Assembly (NCBI GenBank): GCA_002877955.1
Contig: PNIL01000055.1
Coordinates: forward strand, 1-38,761
DNA from: Caldisericum exile
GTDB taxonomy: Bacteria > Caldisericota > Caldisericia > Caldisericales > Caldisericaceae
Direction of reading: 5' to 3'
DNA length: 38,761 nt
Below, piece by piece: positions 1 through 6,515 of the stretch (position 1 is its first letter; each line of letters opens with the position of its first letter). The notes beneath the pieces were generated by a model. The model made no database searches, was not told the DNA's origin, and worked only from the letters and a program-made list of their open reading frames with translations. The position numbers and the translations under genes were made by a program.

Positions 1-2
1 GA

Positions 3-165
3 GAAATCTCCTCCTTTGGGGTAGTTCGAAGGGGGACTTTTACCCCTTCGAGTAATAGAAATCTCCTCTTTTTGGGGTAGTTCGAAGGGGGACTTTTACC
101 CCTTCGAGTAATAGAAATCTCCTCCTTTTGGGGAAGTTTAAGGGGAAGACTTTCAAATTCCCATC
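3..165. repeat. Tandem 55/56-bp hairpin repeat, edge of array
   Basis: Two nearly identical units (3-57 and 58-113) are followed by a decayed third (114 to about 165). Each intact unit holds a perfect 9-bp inverted repeat, TCGAAGGGG/CCCCTTCGA, around an 8-nt loop (26-51 and 82-107). The units differ by about one base in a T-rich run. In the third copy the arm has decayed but a shorter GGGAA/TTCCC stem remains (143-147 with 158-162). The array reaches the window edge, so more copies may lie outside. The whole unit repeats, with no unique spacer, so this is a tandem or REP-like element and not CRISPR. Function is unknown; it lies downstream of the trmD operon, where strong hairpins could protect mRNA 3' ends or terminate transcription. 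Confidence 0.8.
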
Positions 166-381
166 TAATTTGAGCACTCTCTTTGAACTCTGCCCCAAAG
201 GATTCTTGACTTATGGTATTAAGTTAAAAAAGGCGTCATGCTTTTCCAATTTTTTAAAAGGTAATGCATCCTCTTAAAATATTTAAGAACTCTACGAAAA
301 ATAATTTGAAGTCTTAACATCGCTTGGAATAATACTGATATGATTTTAGAATTAAATCATCAATAAATAGGAATGATAGGA
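166..381. other. Intergenic, no gene seen
   Basis: About 215 bp between the hairpin repeats and the end of the SPOUT methyltransferase gene. It is AT-rich, with no convincing ORF or RNA gene. A weak inverted repeat (TGATTT/AAATCA, about 340-361) just downstream of the operon's last stop codon could be a poor terminator. rplS, which often ends this operon in other bacteria, is not here. Confidence 0.5.
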
Positions 382-972
382 TTAGTTTCCACTTAAAGAA
401 TCGTTAGAGGAACAAGATTTGTATGTATTTATAATTCTATCAAGAATAATTGAAGCAGCACTTCTTACTGAAAGATGGTTGAAATCTGTTATTCCAACAA
501 TTGGTGGAAAGAAACCATCAAAGTTTCGTTCAAATTCCTCTGGGATTCCCCACCCTGTACCAAAACAAACGAGAACAGGATGGTTGTTTTTTAACTCTCT
601 TGAAACAAACTCATATGTAACAAGCTTTTCTCTTTCTTTAGCTGATGTTCCAATGATTAAAGGTTTTTCTCCTTCTTTTCTTTCGATTTCCTTAATTACA
701 TCAAAGAGCGAATCTTTTACGTCCATAACTGAGATTGCATCTAATCTATTCGGATTGTATTCATATCCTACTGTCTGCCAGAAATGGACTATACGCGAGA
801 CAACTTTCTTCTGCTCTTCCATAGGTTGTACAACATAGAAAGTTTTTACCCCATAAGTCCGCGCCGCTCTTGACATATCATGTAAATCATGGATTACTAT
901 ACTTGTTGCAACAATTTCTTTGTTTTTGTTATAAGCAGGATAATGTAGAAGTGCCATATACAGTTTAATCAT
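382..972 (-). CDS. SPOUT-type RNA methyltransferase (TM1570-like)
   Basis: A 196-residue protein resembling the SAM-dependent RNA methyltransferase family found next to trmD in Thermotoga (TM1570, Methyltrn_RNA_4), recognised from sequence character and position. The C-terminal half has the pattern of a trefoil-knot SAM site: a strand ending VLVCFGTGWGIPEE, then a PIVGITDFNHLSVRSAAS segment where SPOUT enzymes place the knot and a catalytic-site loop. The start codon overlaps the trmD stop by 4 bp (ATGA) with an AGGAG Shine-Dalgarno, so it is translationally coupled to TrmD. The RNA target is unknown; neighbourhood suggests tRNA or rRNA. It is the last gene of the rpsP operon. Confidence 0.8.
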   Translation of the reverse strand: MIKLYMALLHYPAYNKNKEIVATSIVIHDLHDMSRAARTYGVKTFYVVQPMEEQKKVVSRIVHFWQTVGYEYNPNRLDAISVMDVKDSLFDVIKEIERKEGEKPLIIGTSAKEREKLVTYEFVSRELKNNHPVLVCFGTGWGIPEEFERNFDGFFPPIVGITDFNHLSVRSAASIILDRIINTYKSCSSNDSLSGN

Positions 973-1721
973 GTTAATCTCCTTATTAAATCTTCAATAT
1001 CATTAAAGATTTCTTTAAGAAGTTCTTTTTCTTCTTCAGAGAACGCACGTTTCAAAAGCAAATCAGGTCTTTTAAGTAAAGTTCTTCTGAGAGATTCCAT
1101 CTTTCTAAACTTTTCAATTTCCTTATGATTACCACTTCTTAAAACATCTGGGACAGTTTCTCCTCTAAAATCATACGGGCGAGTATATTGAGGATACTCA
1201 AGAAGATAATTTTCAAAACTCTCCTCGGATAATGATTCTTTATTATGAAGAAGTCCCTCAACAAGCCTAAGTGATGCGTCAAGAATTACAAGTGAAGCAA
1301 TTTCTCCTCCACTAAGGATATAATCGCCAATAGAAATCTCCATATCAATGTAATTCATAACCCTTTCATCAACACCTTCATAGTGAGTAGGTATAAAGAG
1401 TAATTTTTCTTTTGTTGAAATTTCTTTTGCAAGATCTTCACTAAACTTAATACCCTGTGGAGATGTGAGGATTTTAAACTGTTTGCCATAATTTTCTTCA
1501 ACAAATTCTATCCCCTTTACAATTGGTTCAACAAGCATAACCATGCCTGCTCCACCGCCATAGGGAGTGTCATCTGTCGATTTGTGCTTATCTTTAGTAA
1601 AATCTCTTAAATTATGAACGTAATATGATAGAACAAGTTTTTCTCTTGCAACCTTAAAGAGACCGAAATCCTTTGCACATTCAAAAAATTCAGGAAATAT
1701 TGTAAGAAAATGAACTTCCAT
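969..1721 (-). CDS. trmD: tRNA (guanine-37-N1)-methyltransferase TrmD
   Basis: TrmD methylates N1 of G37 next to the anticodon, which prevents +1 frameshifting. At 250 residues it has normal family length and covers both the N-terminal SPOUT knot and the C-terminal tRNA-binding domain. Visible family motifs are the N-terminal FPEFF, DDTPYGGGAGMVM, the SAM-site segment IGDYILSGGE and the downstream YTRPYDFRGETVPDVLRSGNH region. Its ATG lacks a good Shine-Dalgarno and is preceded by a terminator-like hairpin overlapping the ylqD stop, so expression may be set below that of rpsP. The 3' end overlaps the following methyltransferase start by 4 bp. Confidence 0.97.
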   Translation of the reverse strand: MEVHFLTIFPEFFECAKDFGLFKVAREKLVLSYYVHNLRDFTKDKHKSTDDTPYGGGAGMVMLVEPIVKGIEFVEENYGKQFKILTSPQGIKFSEDLAKEISTKEKLLFIPTHYEGVDERVMNYIDMEISIGDYILSGGEIASLVILDASLRLVEGLLHNKESLSEESFENYLLEYPQYTRPYDFRGETVPDVLRSGNHKEIEKFRKMESLRRTLLKRPDLLLKRAFSEEEKELLKEIFNDIEDLIRRLT

Positions 1722-1749
1722 AAAGTAAAAGAGGCACCCTTAGGTGCCT
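1722..1749 (-). terminator. Hairpin with U-tract between ylqD and trmD
   Basis: A 7-bp inverted repeat AGGCACC/GGTGCCT with a 4-nt loop (1732-1749) overlaps the ylqD stop codon. Read on the minus strand it is followed by CTTTTACTTT, which runs into the trmD ATG. This has the form of an intrinsic terminator or attenuator inside the operon. No alternative antiterminator structure was identified. Confidence 0.6.
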
Positions 1750-2159
1750 TCTTTAATCTCGATTACAACACCATCTTTTATAATAACTTCTACGCCTGCA
1801 ATCTTTTTAAACAAGTTGTCTCCAACATCAATATCGACTAAGCCTTCAATCACTGTATAAGGATAAATACTATCAATTGGAAGAGCATCGACTTCTTTGA
1901 GTTTTTCTCTCAAATCAGAAGCAATTGCCTCTTGGAGCATTCTTTCTTCTTCGATTCTTGCTTTTAAGCTTTCAACATAAGTTGGATTCTGGATACCAGC
2001 ACTTTCAATAACAAGGCGCGCAAGGGAAGACTTTAACTCACGCGCCTTGCTTTCTGCTGTTTCTAACTGCCTTGAAAGTTCTCTTTTAAAGTCTTCTTTA
2101 AATTTTTCAGTTACTATTACTTTAACTATTACATTTTGTTTAAGGTGAAGCACACTCAT
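1740..2159 (-). CDS. ylqD: YlqD-like coiled-coil protein
   Basis: This 139-residue protein resembles the YlqD family, which sits between the KH protein gene and rimM-trmD in Bacillus. The N-terminal part is beta-rich (VIVKVIVTEKFKEDF), residues about 25-90 are a highly charged helical coiled coil (RELSRQLETAESKARELKSSL and following), and the C-terminus is a short domain with GLVDIDVGDNLFKKIAGVEV and KDGVVIEI. It is not RimM: no RimM or PRC-barrel pattern is visible. Function is unknown; operon position suggests ribosome assembly or RNA metabolism. The ATG has an AGGAG Shine-Dalgarno 6 nt upstream. Identification is by recall of the family, not a search. Confidence 0.7.
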   Translation of the reverse strand: MSVLHLKQNVIVKVIVTEKFKEDFKRELSRQLETAESKARELKSSLARLVIESAGIQNPTYVESLKARIEEERMLQEAIASDLREKLKEVDALPIDSIYPYTVIEGLVDIDVGDNLFKKIAGVEVIIKDGVVIEIKEGT

Positions 2160-2175
2160 CGAGCACTCCTAAGGC

Positions 2176-2424
2176 TTATGCTCCTCTTGGCTTGGAATTG
2201 ATTTGAATGCTTGCTGCTTTTCCAATCTTAGAGGATGCTGCTTTTACAATTGTTCTAAGTGCGTTTGCAGTCTTTCCCTGCTTTCCAATAACTTTTCCAA
2301 TATCGGAATCTGCAACCTTTATTTCATAAATAACTGCAGTTTCACCTGCAACTTCCGTAACCTTAACTTCTTCTGGCTTGTCAACCAATGCCTTAACAAT
2401 AGTTTCAATAAGTTCTTTCATCAT
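2176..2424 (-). CDS. khpA: KH-domain RNA-binding protein KhpA
   Basis: An 82-residue single KH-domain protein (YlqC/KhpA family) that binds RNA. The hallmark GXXG loop is GKQG at residues 47-50, inside DIGKVIGKQGKTANALR. Its first ATG overlaps the rpsP stop (ATGA) and has an AGGAGG Shine-Dalgarno, so the two are coupled. The order rpsP-khpA is widely conserved. KhpA often works with KhpB, which is not encoded in this window. Confidence 0.95.
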   Translation of the reverse strand: MMKELIETIVKALVDKPEEVKVTEVAGETAVIYEIKVADSDIGKVIGKQGKTANALRTIVKAASSKIGKAASIQINSKPRGA

Positions 2425-2693
2425 TTACCTCCTTTGAGTTTTAGGTACTCTTCCCAAATTTTTGCGCGTTTAAGAAGATTAATAACGCTTTCAGTGGGCT
2501 GTGCGCCTTTTTTTAGCCAATCAAGAACCTTTTCCTTGTTAAACACAAGTTCTTCTGGTTCTACAACTGGATTCCAGTGCCCAATAATTTCAATCACTTT
2601 ACTATCAGTTGCAAAACGAGAGTCGGAAACTATAACCCTATAGAATGCTCGATGAGGTGCTCCAACTCTTGCAAGCTTAATTTTTGTAGCCAA
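2421..2693 (-). CDS. rpsP: 30S ribosomal protein S16
   Basis: S16 is a small-subunit assembly protein. The 90-residue product shows the typical N-terminus (KIKLARVGAPHRAFYRVIVSDSR) and the IGHWNPV and WLKKGAQPTESV segments. It starts with TTG: this codon lies 6 nt after a perfect AGGAGG and restores the family N-terminus, and no ATG is available. First gene of its operon, with a 31-nt leader predicted from the upstream promoter. Confidence 0.97.
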   Translation of the reverse strand: MATKIKLARVGAPHRAFYRVIVSDSRFATDSKVIEIIGHWNPVVEPEELVFNKEKVLDWLKKGAQPTESVINLLKRAKIWEEYLKLKGGK

Positions 2694-2731
2694 CTTTCGC
2701 CTCCTAAGTCAGTTTCATCTATAGCAAACTT

Positions 2732-2760
2732 ATTATAACAAAAATCAAATTTGTTTGCAA
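2732..2760 (-). promoter_or_regulatory. Sigma-A type promoter of the rpsP operon
   Basis: On the minus strand: -35 TTGCAA (2755-2760), a 17-bp spacer and a perfect -10 TATAAT (2732-2737), about 38 bp before the TTG start of rpsP, leaving room for the AGGAGG. Confidence 0.8.
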
Positions 2761-2761
2761 G

Positions 2762-3355
2762 TTAAAAATTTACTACTCTAATAGAAATCCTGTTATCCTT
2801 TTTAAGAAGCTCTGTAAAATCCAAAAGTAAGTCTTCGTCAATTTTTAAGACTAAAATACCTAAATCCTTAAATTCCCTTTTTAAAACTTCTGCTTGGAAC
2901 TTGTTTGAAACATAGTTAACATAATTAAACGAACTATATGGAAATACTATTTCAATAGTCTTTGTCGTTTTTTCTTCGACAATTTTAGCATTGTTAATCG
3001 CAAATTCTGCAGTTTTTCCATATGCTTCTATAAGCCCTGGAATCCCAAGTTTAACGCCACCAAAATAACGAGTCACTACAATACAAACATTGTATATATC
3101 AAAACGTCTAATAGCATTGAAGATTGGTAACCCAGCGGAACCACTTGGCTCACCATCATCAGAGTAATGGTATTCACCTGAAGTTAGTCTAAAAGCATGA
3201 GGATTATGATTTGCATCCTTATACTGCACCTTTAAGCTCTTTAAGAATTTTTCGGCTTCAGCTAAATTTGAAACATACTTAATAGTCCCAATGAATACCG
3301 ATCTTTTAATAACATTTTTTACAATAACATCGTCTCTTATCGTTTTGAATTTCAT
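2762..3355 (-). CDS. yigZ: YigZ/IMPACT family protein
   Basis: This 197-residue protein belongs to the YigZ/UPF0029 (IMPACT N-terminal) family, a ribosomal-protein-S5-like fold linked in eukaryotes to Gcn2 control; its bacterial role is not settled. Diagnostic sequence: NHNPHAFRL, then the signature DDGEPSGSAGLPI, then VVTRYFGGVKLGIPGLIEAYG. The C-terminal part (about 135-197) matches the usual ferredoxin-like YigZ C-terminal domain in size. Its ATG overlaps the stop of the DUF763 gene by 4 bp, so the two form an operon. Confidence 0.92.
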   Translation of the reverse strand: MKFKTIRDDVIVKNVIKRSVFIGTIKYVSNLAEAEKFLKSLKVQYKDANHNPHAFRLTSGEYHYSDDGEPSGSAGLPIFNAIRRFDIYNVCIVVTRYFGGVKLGIPGLIEAYGKTAEFAINNAKIVEEKTTKTIEIVFPYSSFNYVNYVSNKFQAEVLKREFKDLGILVLKIDEDLLLDFTELLKKDNRISIRVVNF

Positions 3356-4416
3356 ATAACAAGGCTTCTCAATTTTGAAAGAAGTCTCTCTTTCTCTAAT
3401 TCAGAAAGCTTAGCTTTTCTAATTGCAGTCTCAAATACCTGTATCGTTTTATCGTAAGTGTCCCTCATTACAGGGTAGGGATATCCATCTTTTCCACCGT
3501 GTGCAAATGAAAATGTTGCAGGATCTTTATAAGAAAGCGGAGAGCCAAAAAGTAAGTGCGAAGATAGCGCAAGTGCGCGCAAACTCTTTTCACCAAGCCC
3601 TTTAATGAGAAGTAATTCTTCAAAATCTTTGGGATTTAATTCAGAAACGTAAGAAAAAATTTTTGAGAGATGTTCCTTATCAAAATCATCTTCATAAATG
3701 GGATGATGGGCTGGAAATTTAATGCTTTTTATTTCTTTTGAAAGATTTTTGTCATTTGCAAGCTCTACCATCTTTTGTTGAGTTTCTTCTATTGTACTAT
3801 CGACAAGATTTAGGGGAGCTTCAAATTTTACAGTTATAACCCCTTTATGAGGATCTTTTACAAAACTTTTTAGTCCAAACGAATTCCAATGATATCTCCG
3901 AGCATAACGAGTTGTTTCCTTCATACCTTGTTGAATGATTGCCCAGTTACCATCTTTATCAAAAATAACAAAGTGATGATAAAGTTTATAGCCATCTTGT
4001 ATGCAGGATGAATCAATTTTAGCAACGAGACGGGAAGTTTTCTTCATTGAATTTGCAAGATCTAAAGAAATAAAACCATCCTCGAATATTCTATCAATTT
4101 GAGATGGTGTATCAAGTGCCCTTGCACCTTTACCGCCAGCAAAAAACAAACCTAAATTTTTACTTTCACTTGATAAACCAGAGATAATTGCACCTGTTGT
4201 TGTGGTAGTAAGGCCAGAACTATGCCAATCAAATCCAAGAAGACAACCAAAAGATTGAAACCATATTGGATCAGAGAGACGCTTTAAGTACTCTTCTATC
4301 CCAAAAAATTCAATAATTGCAAGGGAAAGATACCTTGCTAATTTTTCCATTCTTTTAAATAACCATGATGGTGCATCACCATTATGCAAAGGCAAATCAA
4401 AATAACCTTTCTTCAT
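3352..4416 (-). CDS. DUF763 domain protein
   Basis: A 354-residue protein of the DUF763 family, known mainly from archaea and thermophilic bacteria and without assigned function. Recognisable features are the N-terminal MKKGYFDLPLHNGDAPSWLF, the Thr-rich SSGLTTTTTGAI, KIDSSCIQDGYKLYHH, and near the C-terminus a helix-hairpin-helix-like LLIKGLGEKSLRAL, which would suit DNA or RNA binding. I chose the ATG at 4416 over an upstream TTG because the TTG lies inside the -10 hexamer. A TATAAT 8 nt before the ATG suggests a leaderless or nearly leaderless mRNA. It overlaps yigZ by 4 bp and is divergent from phoB. Confidence 0.85.
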   Translation of the reverse strand: MKKGYFDLPLHNGDAPSWLFKRMEKLARYLSLAIIEFFGIEEYLKRLSDPIWFQSFGCLLGFDWHSSGLTTTTTGAIISGLSSESKNLGLFFAGGKGARALDTPSQIDRIFEDGFISLDLANSMKKTSRLVAKIDSSCIQDGYKLYHHFVIFDKDGNWAIIQQGMKETTRYARRYHWNSFGLKSFVKDPHKGVITVKFEAPLNLVDSTIEETQQKMVELANDKNLSKEIKSIKFPAHHPIYEDDFDKEHLSKIFSYVSELNPKDFEELLLIKGLGEKSLRALALSSHLLFGSPLSYKDPATFSFAHGGKDGYPYPVMRDTYDKTIQVFETAIRKAKLSELEKERLLSKLRSLVI

Positions 4417-4471
4417 ACAACTCAATTATATACTCTTTGTAAAAAATCCTTATTTTACATATAATAAAACT
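4417..4471. promoter_or_regulatory. Divergent promoters, DUF763 gene and phoB
   Basis: This short divergent interval carries two -10 boxes. For phoB (+): TTGTAA (4437-4442), 17-bp spacer, TATAAT (4460-4465), then exactly 6 nt to the ATG, so transcription would start at the ATG. For the DUF763 gene (-): TATAAT then 8 nt to its ATG. Neither gene has a Shine-Dalgarno, so both look leaderless. Confidence 0.65.
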
Positions 4472-5140
4472 ATGAAGAGGATAGCGATTATTGATGACGA
4501 AAAGGACATCGTAGATCTTGCCTCCTTTTATGTGGAAAGAGAGGGGTTTAAGGTCGACAAGTATTACACAGGAGATAGTTTTCTTAATGCAATTGGTTCG
4601 AAAAAGTACGATTGTATTGTATTGGACTTGATGCTCCCGAATGTTGATGGGCTTACGATTCTCAAAACACTTAAATCAAGGGAAGATACAAAAGACATTC
4701 CTGTTATTATCCTTACTGCAAAAAACTCTGAAGGTGATATGGTTCTTGGACTTGAAATGGGTGCAAACGATTATATTCCAAAACCATTTTCACCAAGGGT
4801 ACTTGCAGCAAAAGTTAAGGCTTTTGTAAGGGAAGGCAAAAAAACTGTTATTCAGGCAGGAGATATTACTCTTGATGTTGCAAACTACCTTGTCTATTGC
4901 AAGGATAAACCTGTAAAACTTACACCTACGGAATTTAGACTCCTAAAGATTCTTATTGAAGGAAAAGGAAAGGTTTTCACAAGAGAGGAACTCCTAAATG
5001 AAGCGTTCCTCCATACGGTTTCTCCCACAGAGCGTGCTGTTGATGTGCATATTAAAAGCATTAGAGACAAACTTCATGATTGCGGTAAATACATCGCAAC
5101 TGTAAGGGGGGTTGGCTACAAATTCCAGCTCGAAGAATAA
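4472..5140 (+). CDS. phoB: OmpR-family response regulator PhoB/PhoP
   Basis: A 222-residue two-domain regulator. The receiver (about 1-118) has the acidic pair D8/D9, phospho-acceptor D52 in VLDLMLP and the conserved Lys in YIPKPF. The winged-helix domain (about 125-222) has LTPTEFRLLKILIEGKGKVFTREEL and ends in the typical RGVGYKF. Followed by a histidine kinase and the complete pst operon, so it most probably governs the response to phosphate limitation. The phased TTTAAC repeats upstream of pstS are its likely target. The ATG has no Shine-Dalgarno and sits 6 nt after a TATAAT. Confidence 0.93.
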   Translation: MKRIAIIDDEKDIVDLASFYVEREGFKVDKYYTGDSFLNAIGSKKYDCIVLDLMLPNVDGLTILKTLKSREDTKDIPVIILTAKNSEGDMVLGLEMGANDYIPKPFSPRVLAAKVKAFVREGKKTVIQAGDITLDVANYLVYCKDKPVKLTPTEFRLLKILIEGKGKVFTREELLNEAFLHTVSPTERAVDVHIKSIRDKLHDCGKYIATVRGVGYKFQLEE

Positions 5141-5223
5141 ACCTATATTTACTAACAGCAATAGCTATTATAACAATTTCAACAGTTTTATTATCTTTTA
5201 GGTTTTTCCTAAGATTTATTATT

Positions 5224-6426
5224 GTGTTCCTTTCGTTAGCTATTGTAATATTAATCTTTTATCTCTTTAATGAGCTAAACGATTTAAAAAACCTGGAACA
5301 ACTTCTAAAATTAACTCTTGATGGAAATGAGATTAAAGGTGTAGAAAAATCACTTCTAATTTTTGATGAAATTAGAGAAAACACACTTTTGCTTAACAAA
5401 TCGTATATTTCAAAATTAAAAGAGTTAAATGATTTGCAAACTATTTGCAATGAACTCTCCAAAAAAATTGACGAAGCAATAATTATCATAAATTCTCAAG
5501 GAGAAATTATCTTTAAAAACCCTCAGTCTGATAGCATTATTAAGCTTAAAGATAAGAAAATTTACTATGAAGCCATAAGAAATAGTGAAATGATATCGTT
5601 AATTAGTAATGCTTTAGAATCCGAAAAAGAAATTAAAAAGCAAATCGAAATAAATGGAACACTGTATGACATTTCAGCATTCCCTATCATAATAAAAGAG
5701 ACCCCGCATTTACTTCTAATAATCAAAAAATTGGATGACTTTAAAGTAGAAACACTTCTAAAAACACAATTTTTGGAAGCAGTTTCTCATGAAATGAAAA
5801 CGCCACTTTCCTCAATCCTCGGGACAGTTGAAATACTTGAAAATGAAGGCTTTATAAAGAAAAAGGGTGAAAAATTCTTGCAAATTCTCAAAGAAAACAC
5901 TGAAAGACTTAAAAAACTTACAGAAAGAATTCTTAAACTAAGTGAAATTGAATCGGGAAGAAATAGTCTTAAGGAAATTGTTGATTTTTCAAAACTATCT
6001 AATGAAGTTATAAAAAAATTTGAAAATCATTTTAAGGAAAAAGGTCTTGAATTTTCGTATAACATAGAACTAAATTCAACAATAAGAGGTAATTACTTTC
6101 TTTTAGAGGATGTACTAATAAATCTCCTTGAAAATGCTTTGAAGTATACAGAAAAGGGCAAAGTAATGCTAAATGTTTTTAGTGACGACAAATTTATATA
6201 TGTTGTAATAGAAGATACAGGAAAAGGTATTAAAGAAGAAAATGTTGATAAAATATTTGAACCATTCTATAGAGAAGACTCTTCAAGAAATGAAATAGTA
6301 AAGGGTACCGGGCTTGGATTAACAATTACTAAAAGAATAGTGCAGATGCACTCAGGAGAAATTAAGGTAGAAAGTAAATTAGGCGCAGGTACTAAATTTA
6401 CCTTGAAATTCCCAAAAATTATTTAA
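5224..6426 (+). CDS. phoR: Phosphate sensor histidine kinase PhoR
   Basis: Membrane sensor kinase partner of PhoB. From the GTG given here: one hydrophobic segment (2-15), a coiled linker, a PAS-like region (about 82-170), HisKA with phospho-acceptor H189 in AVSHEMKTP, N-box ENALKYTEKG (303-312), G1 DTGKGI (331-336) and G2 GTGLGL (361-366). The start is doubtful. The frame stays open upstream back to about 5089 and encodes a further hydrophobic segment (LYLLTAIAIITISTVLL, then FRFFLRF), giving a transmembrane hairpin typical of PhoR. No ATG, GTG or TTG exists there; an ATA at 5137 overlaps the phoB stop. The GTG is thus the first conventional codon, not necessarily the real start. Confidence 0.88.
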   Translation: MFLSLAIVILIFYLFNELNDLKNLEQLLKLTLDGNEIKGVEKSLLIFDEIRENTLLLNKSYISKLKELNDLQTICNELSKKIDEAIIIINSQGEIIFKNPQSDSIIKLKDKKIYYEAIRNSEMISLISNALESEKEIKKQIEINGTLYDISAFPIIIKETPHLLLIIKKLDDFKVETLLKTQFLEAVSHEMKTPLSSILGTVEILENEGFIKKKGEKFLQILKENTERLKKLTERILKLSEIESGRNSLKEIVDFSKLSNEVIKKFENHFKEKGLEFSYNIELNSTIRGNYFLLEDVLINLLENALKYTEKGKVMLNVFSDDKFIYVVIEDTGKGIKEENVDKIFEPFYREDSSRNEIVKGTGLGLTITKRIVQMHSGEIKVESKLGAGTKFTLKFPKII

Positions 6427-6459
6427 CTTTATTTAACCATATTTTAACTGAATTTTAAC
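6422..6459 (+). promoter_or_regulatory. Candidate Pho box: four phased TTTAAC repeats
   Basis: Direct repeats of TTTAAC begin at 6422, 6432, 6443 and 6454, a period of 10-11 bp (one helical turn), immediately upstream of the pstS promoter. The first overlaps the phoR stop codon. This matches the Bacillus PhoP site in sequence (TTAACA-like) and phasing, making it the probable PhoB/PhoP operator. Confidence 0.8.
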
Positions 6460-6474
6460 CAAAAACTCTTTTAT

Positions 6475-6502
6475 TTGAAATTATACACCTCTATTATATA
6501 AT
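6475..6502 (+). promoter_or_regulatory. pstS promoter
   Basis: TTGAAA (6475-6480), 16-bp spacer, TATAAT (6497-6502). The start site would fall near 6509, at the edge of the GGAGGTGAGGG ribosome-binding site, so the leader is very short. A TATACA at 6482-6487 is an alternative -10 if PhoB replaces the -35 contact. Confidence 0.6.
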
Positions 6503-6515
6503 TGGAGGTGAGGGC

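Noticed and set aside
1-165. Possible CRISPR array
   Set aside because: The whole 55/56-bp unit is repeated, including the part that would be a spacer, so there is no alternation of constant repeat and unique spacer.
1740-2159. RimM between khpA and trmD
   Set aside because: The protein is a coiled-coil YlqD-like sequence without RimM motifs; position alone was misleading.
5224-5489. Antisense ORF across the phoR N-terminus
   Set aside because: Low-complexity product on the strand opposite a well-supported kinase; other antisense ORFs in the pst, glmS, leuS and aminotransferase genes were left out for the same reason.
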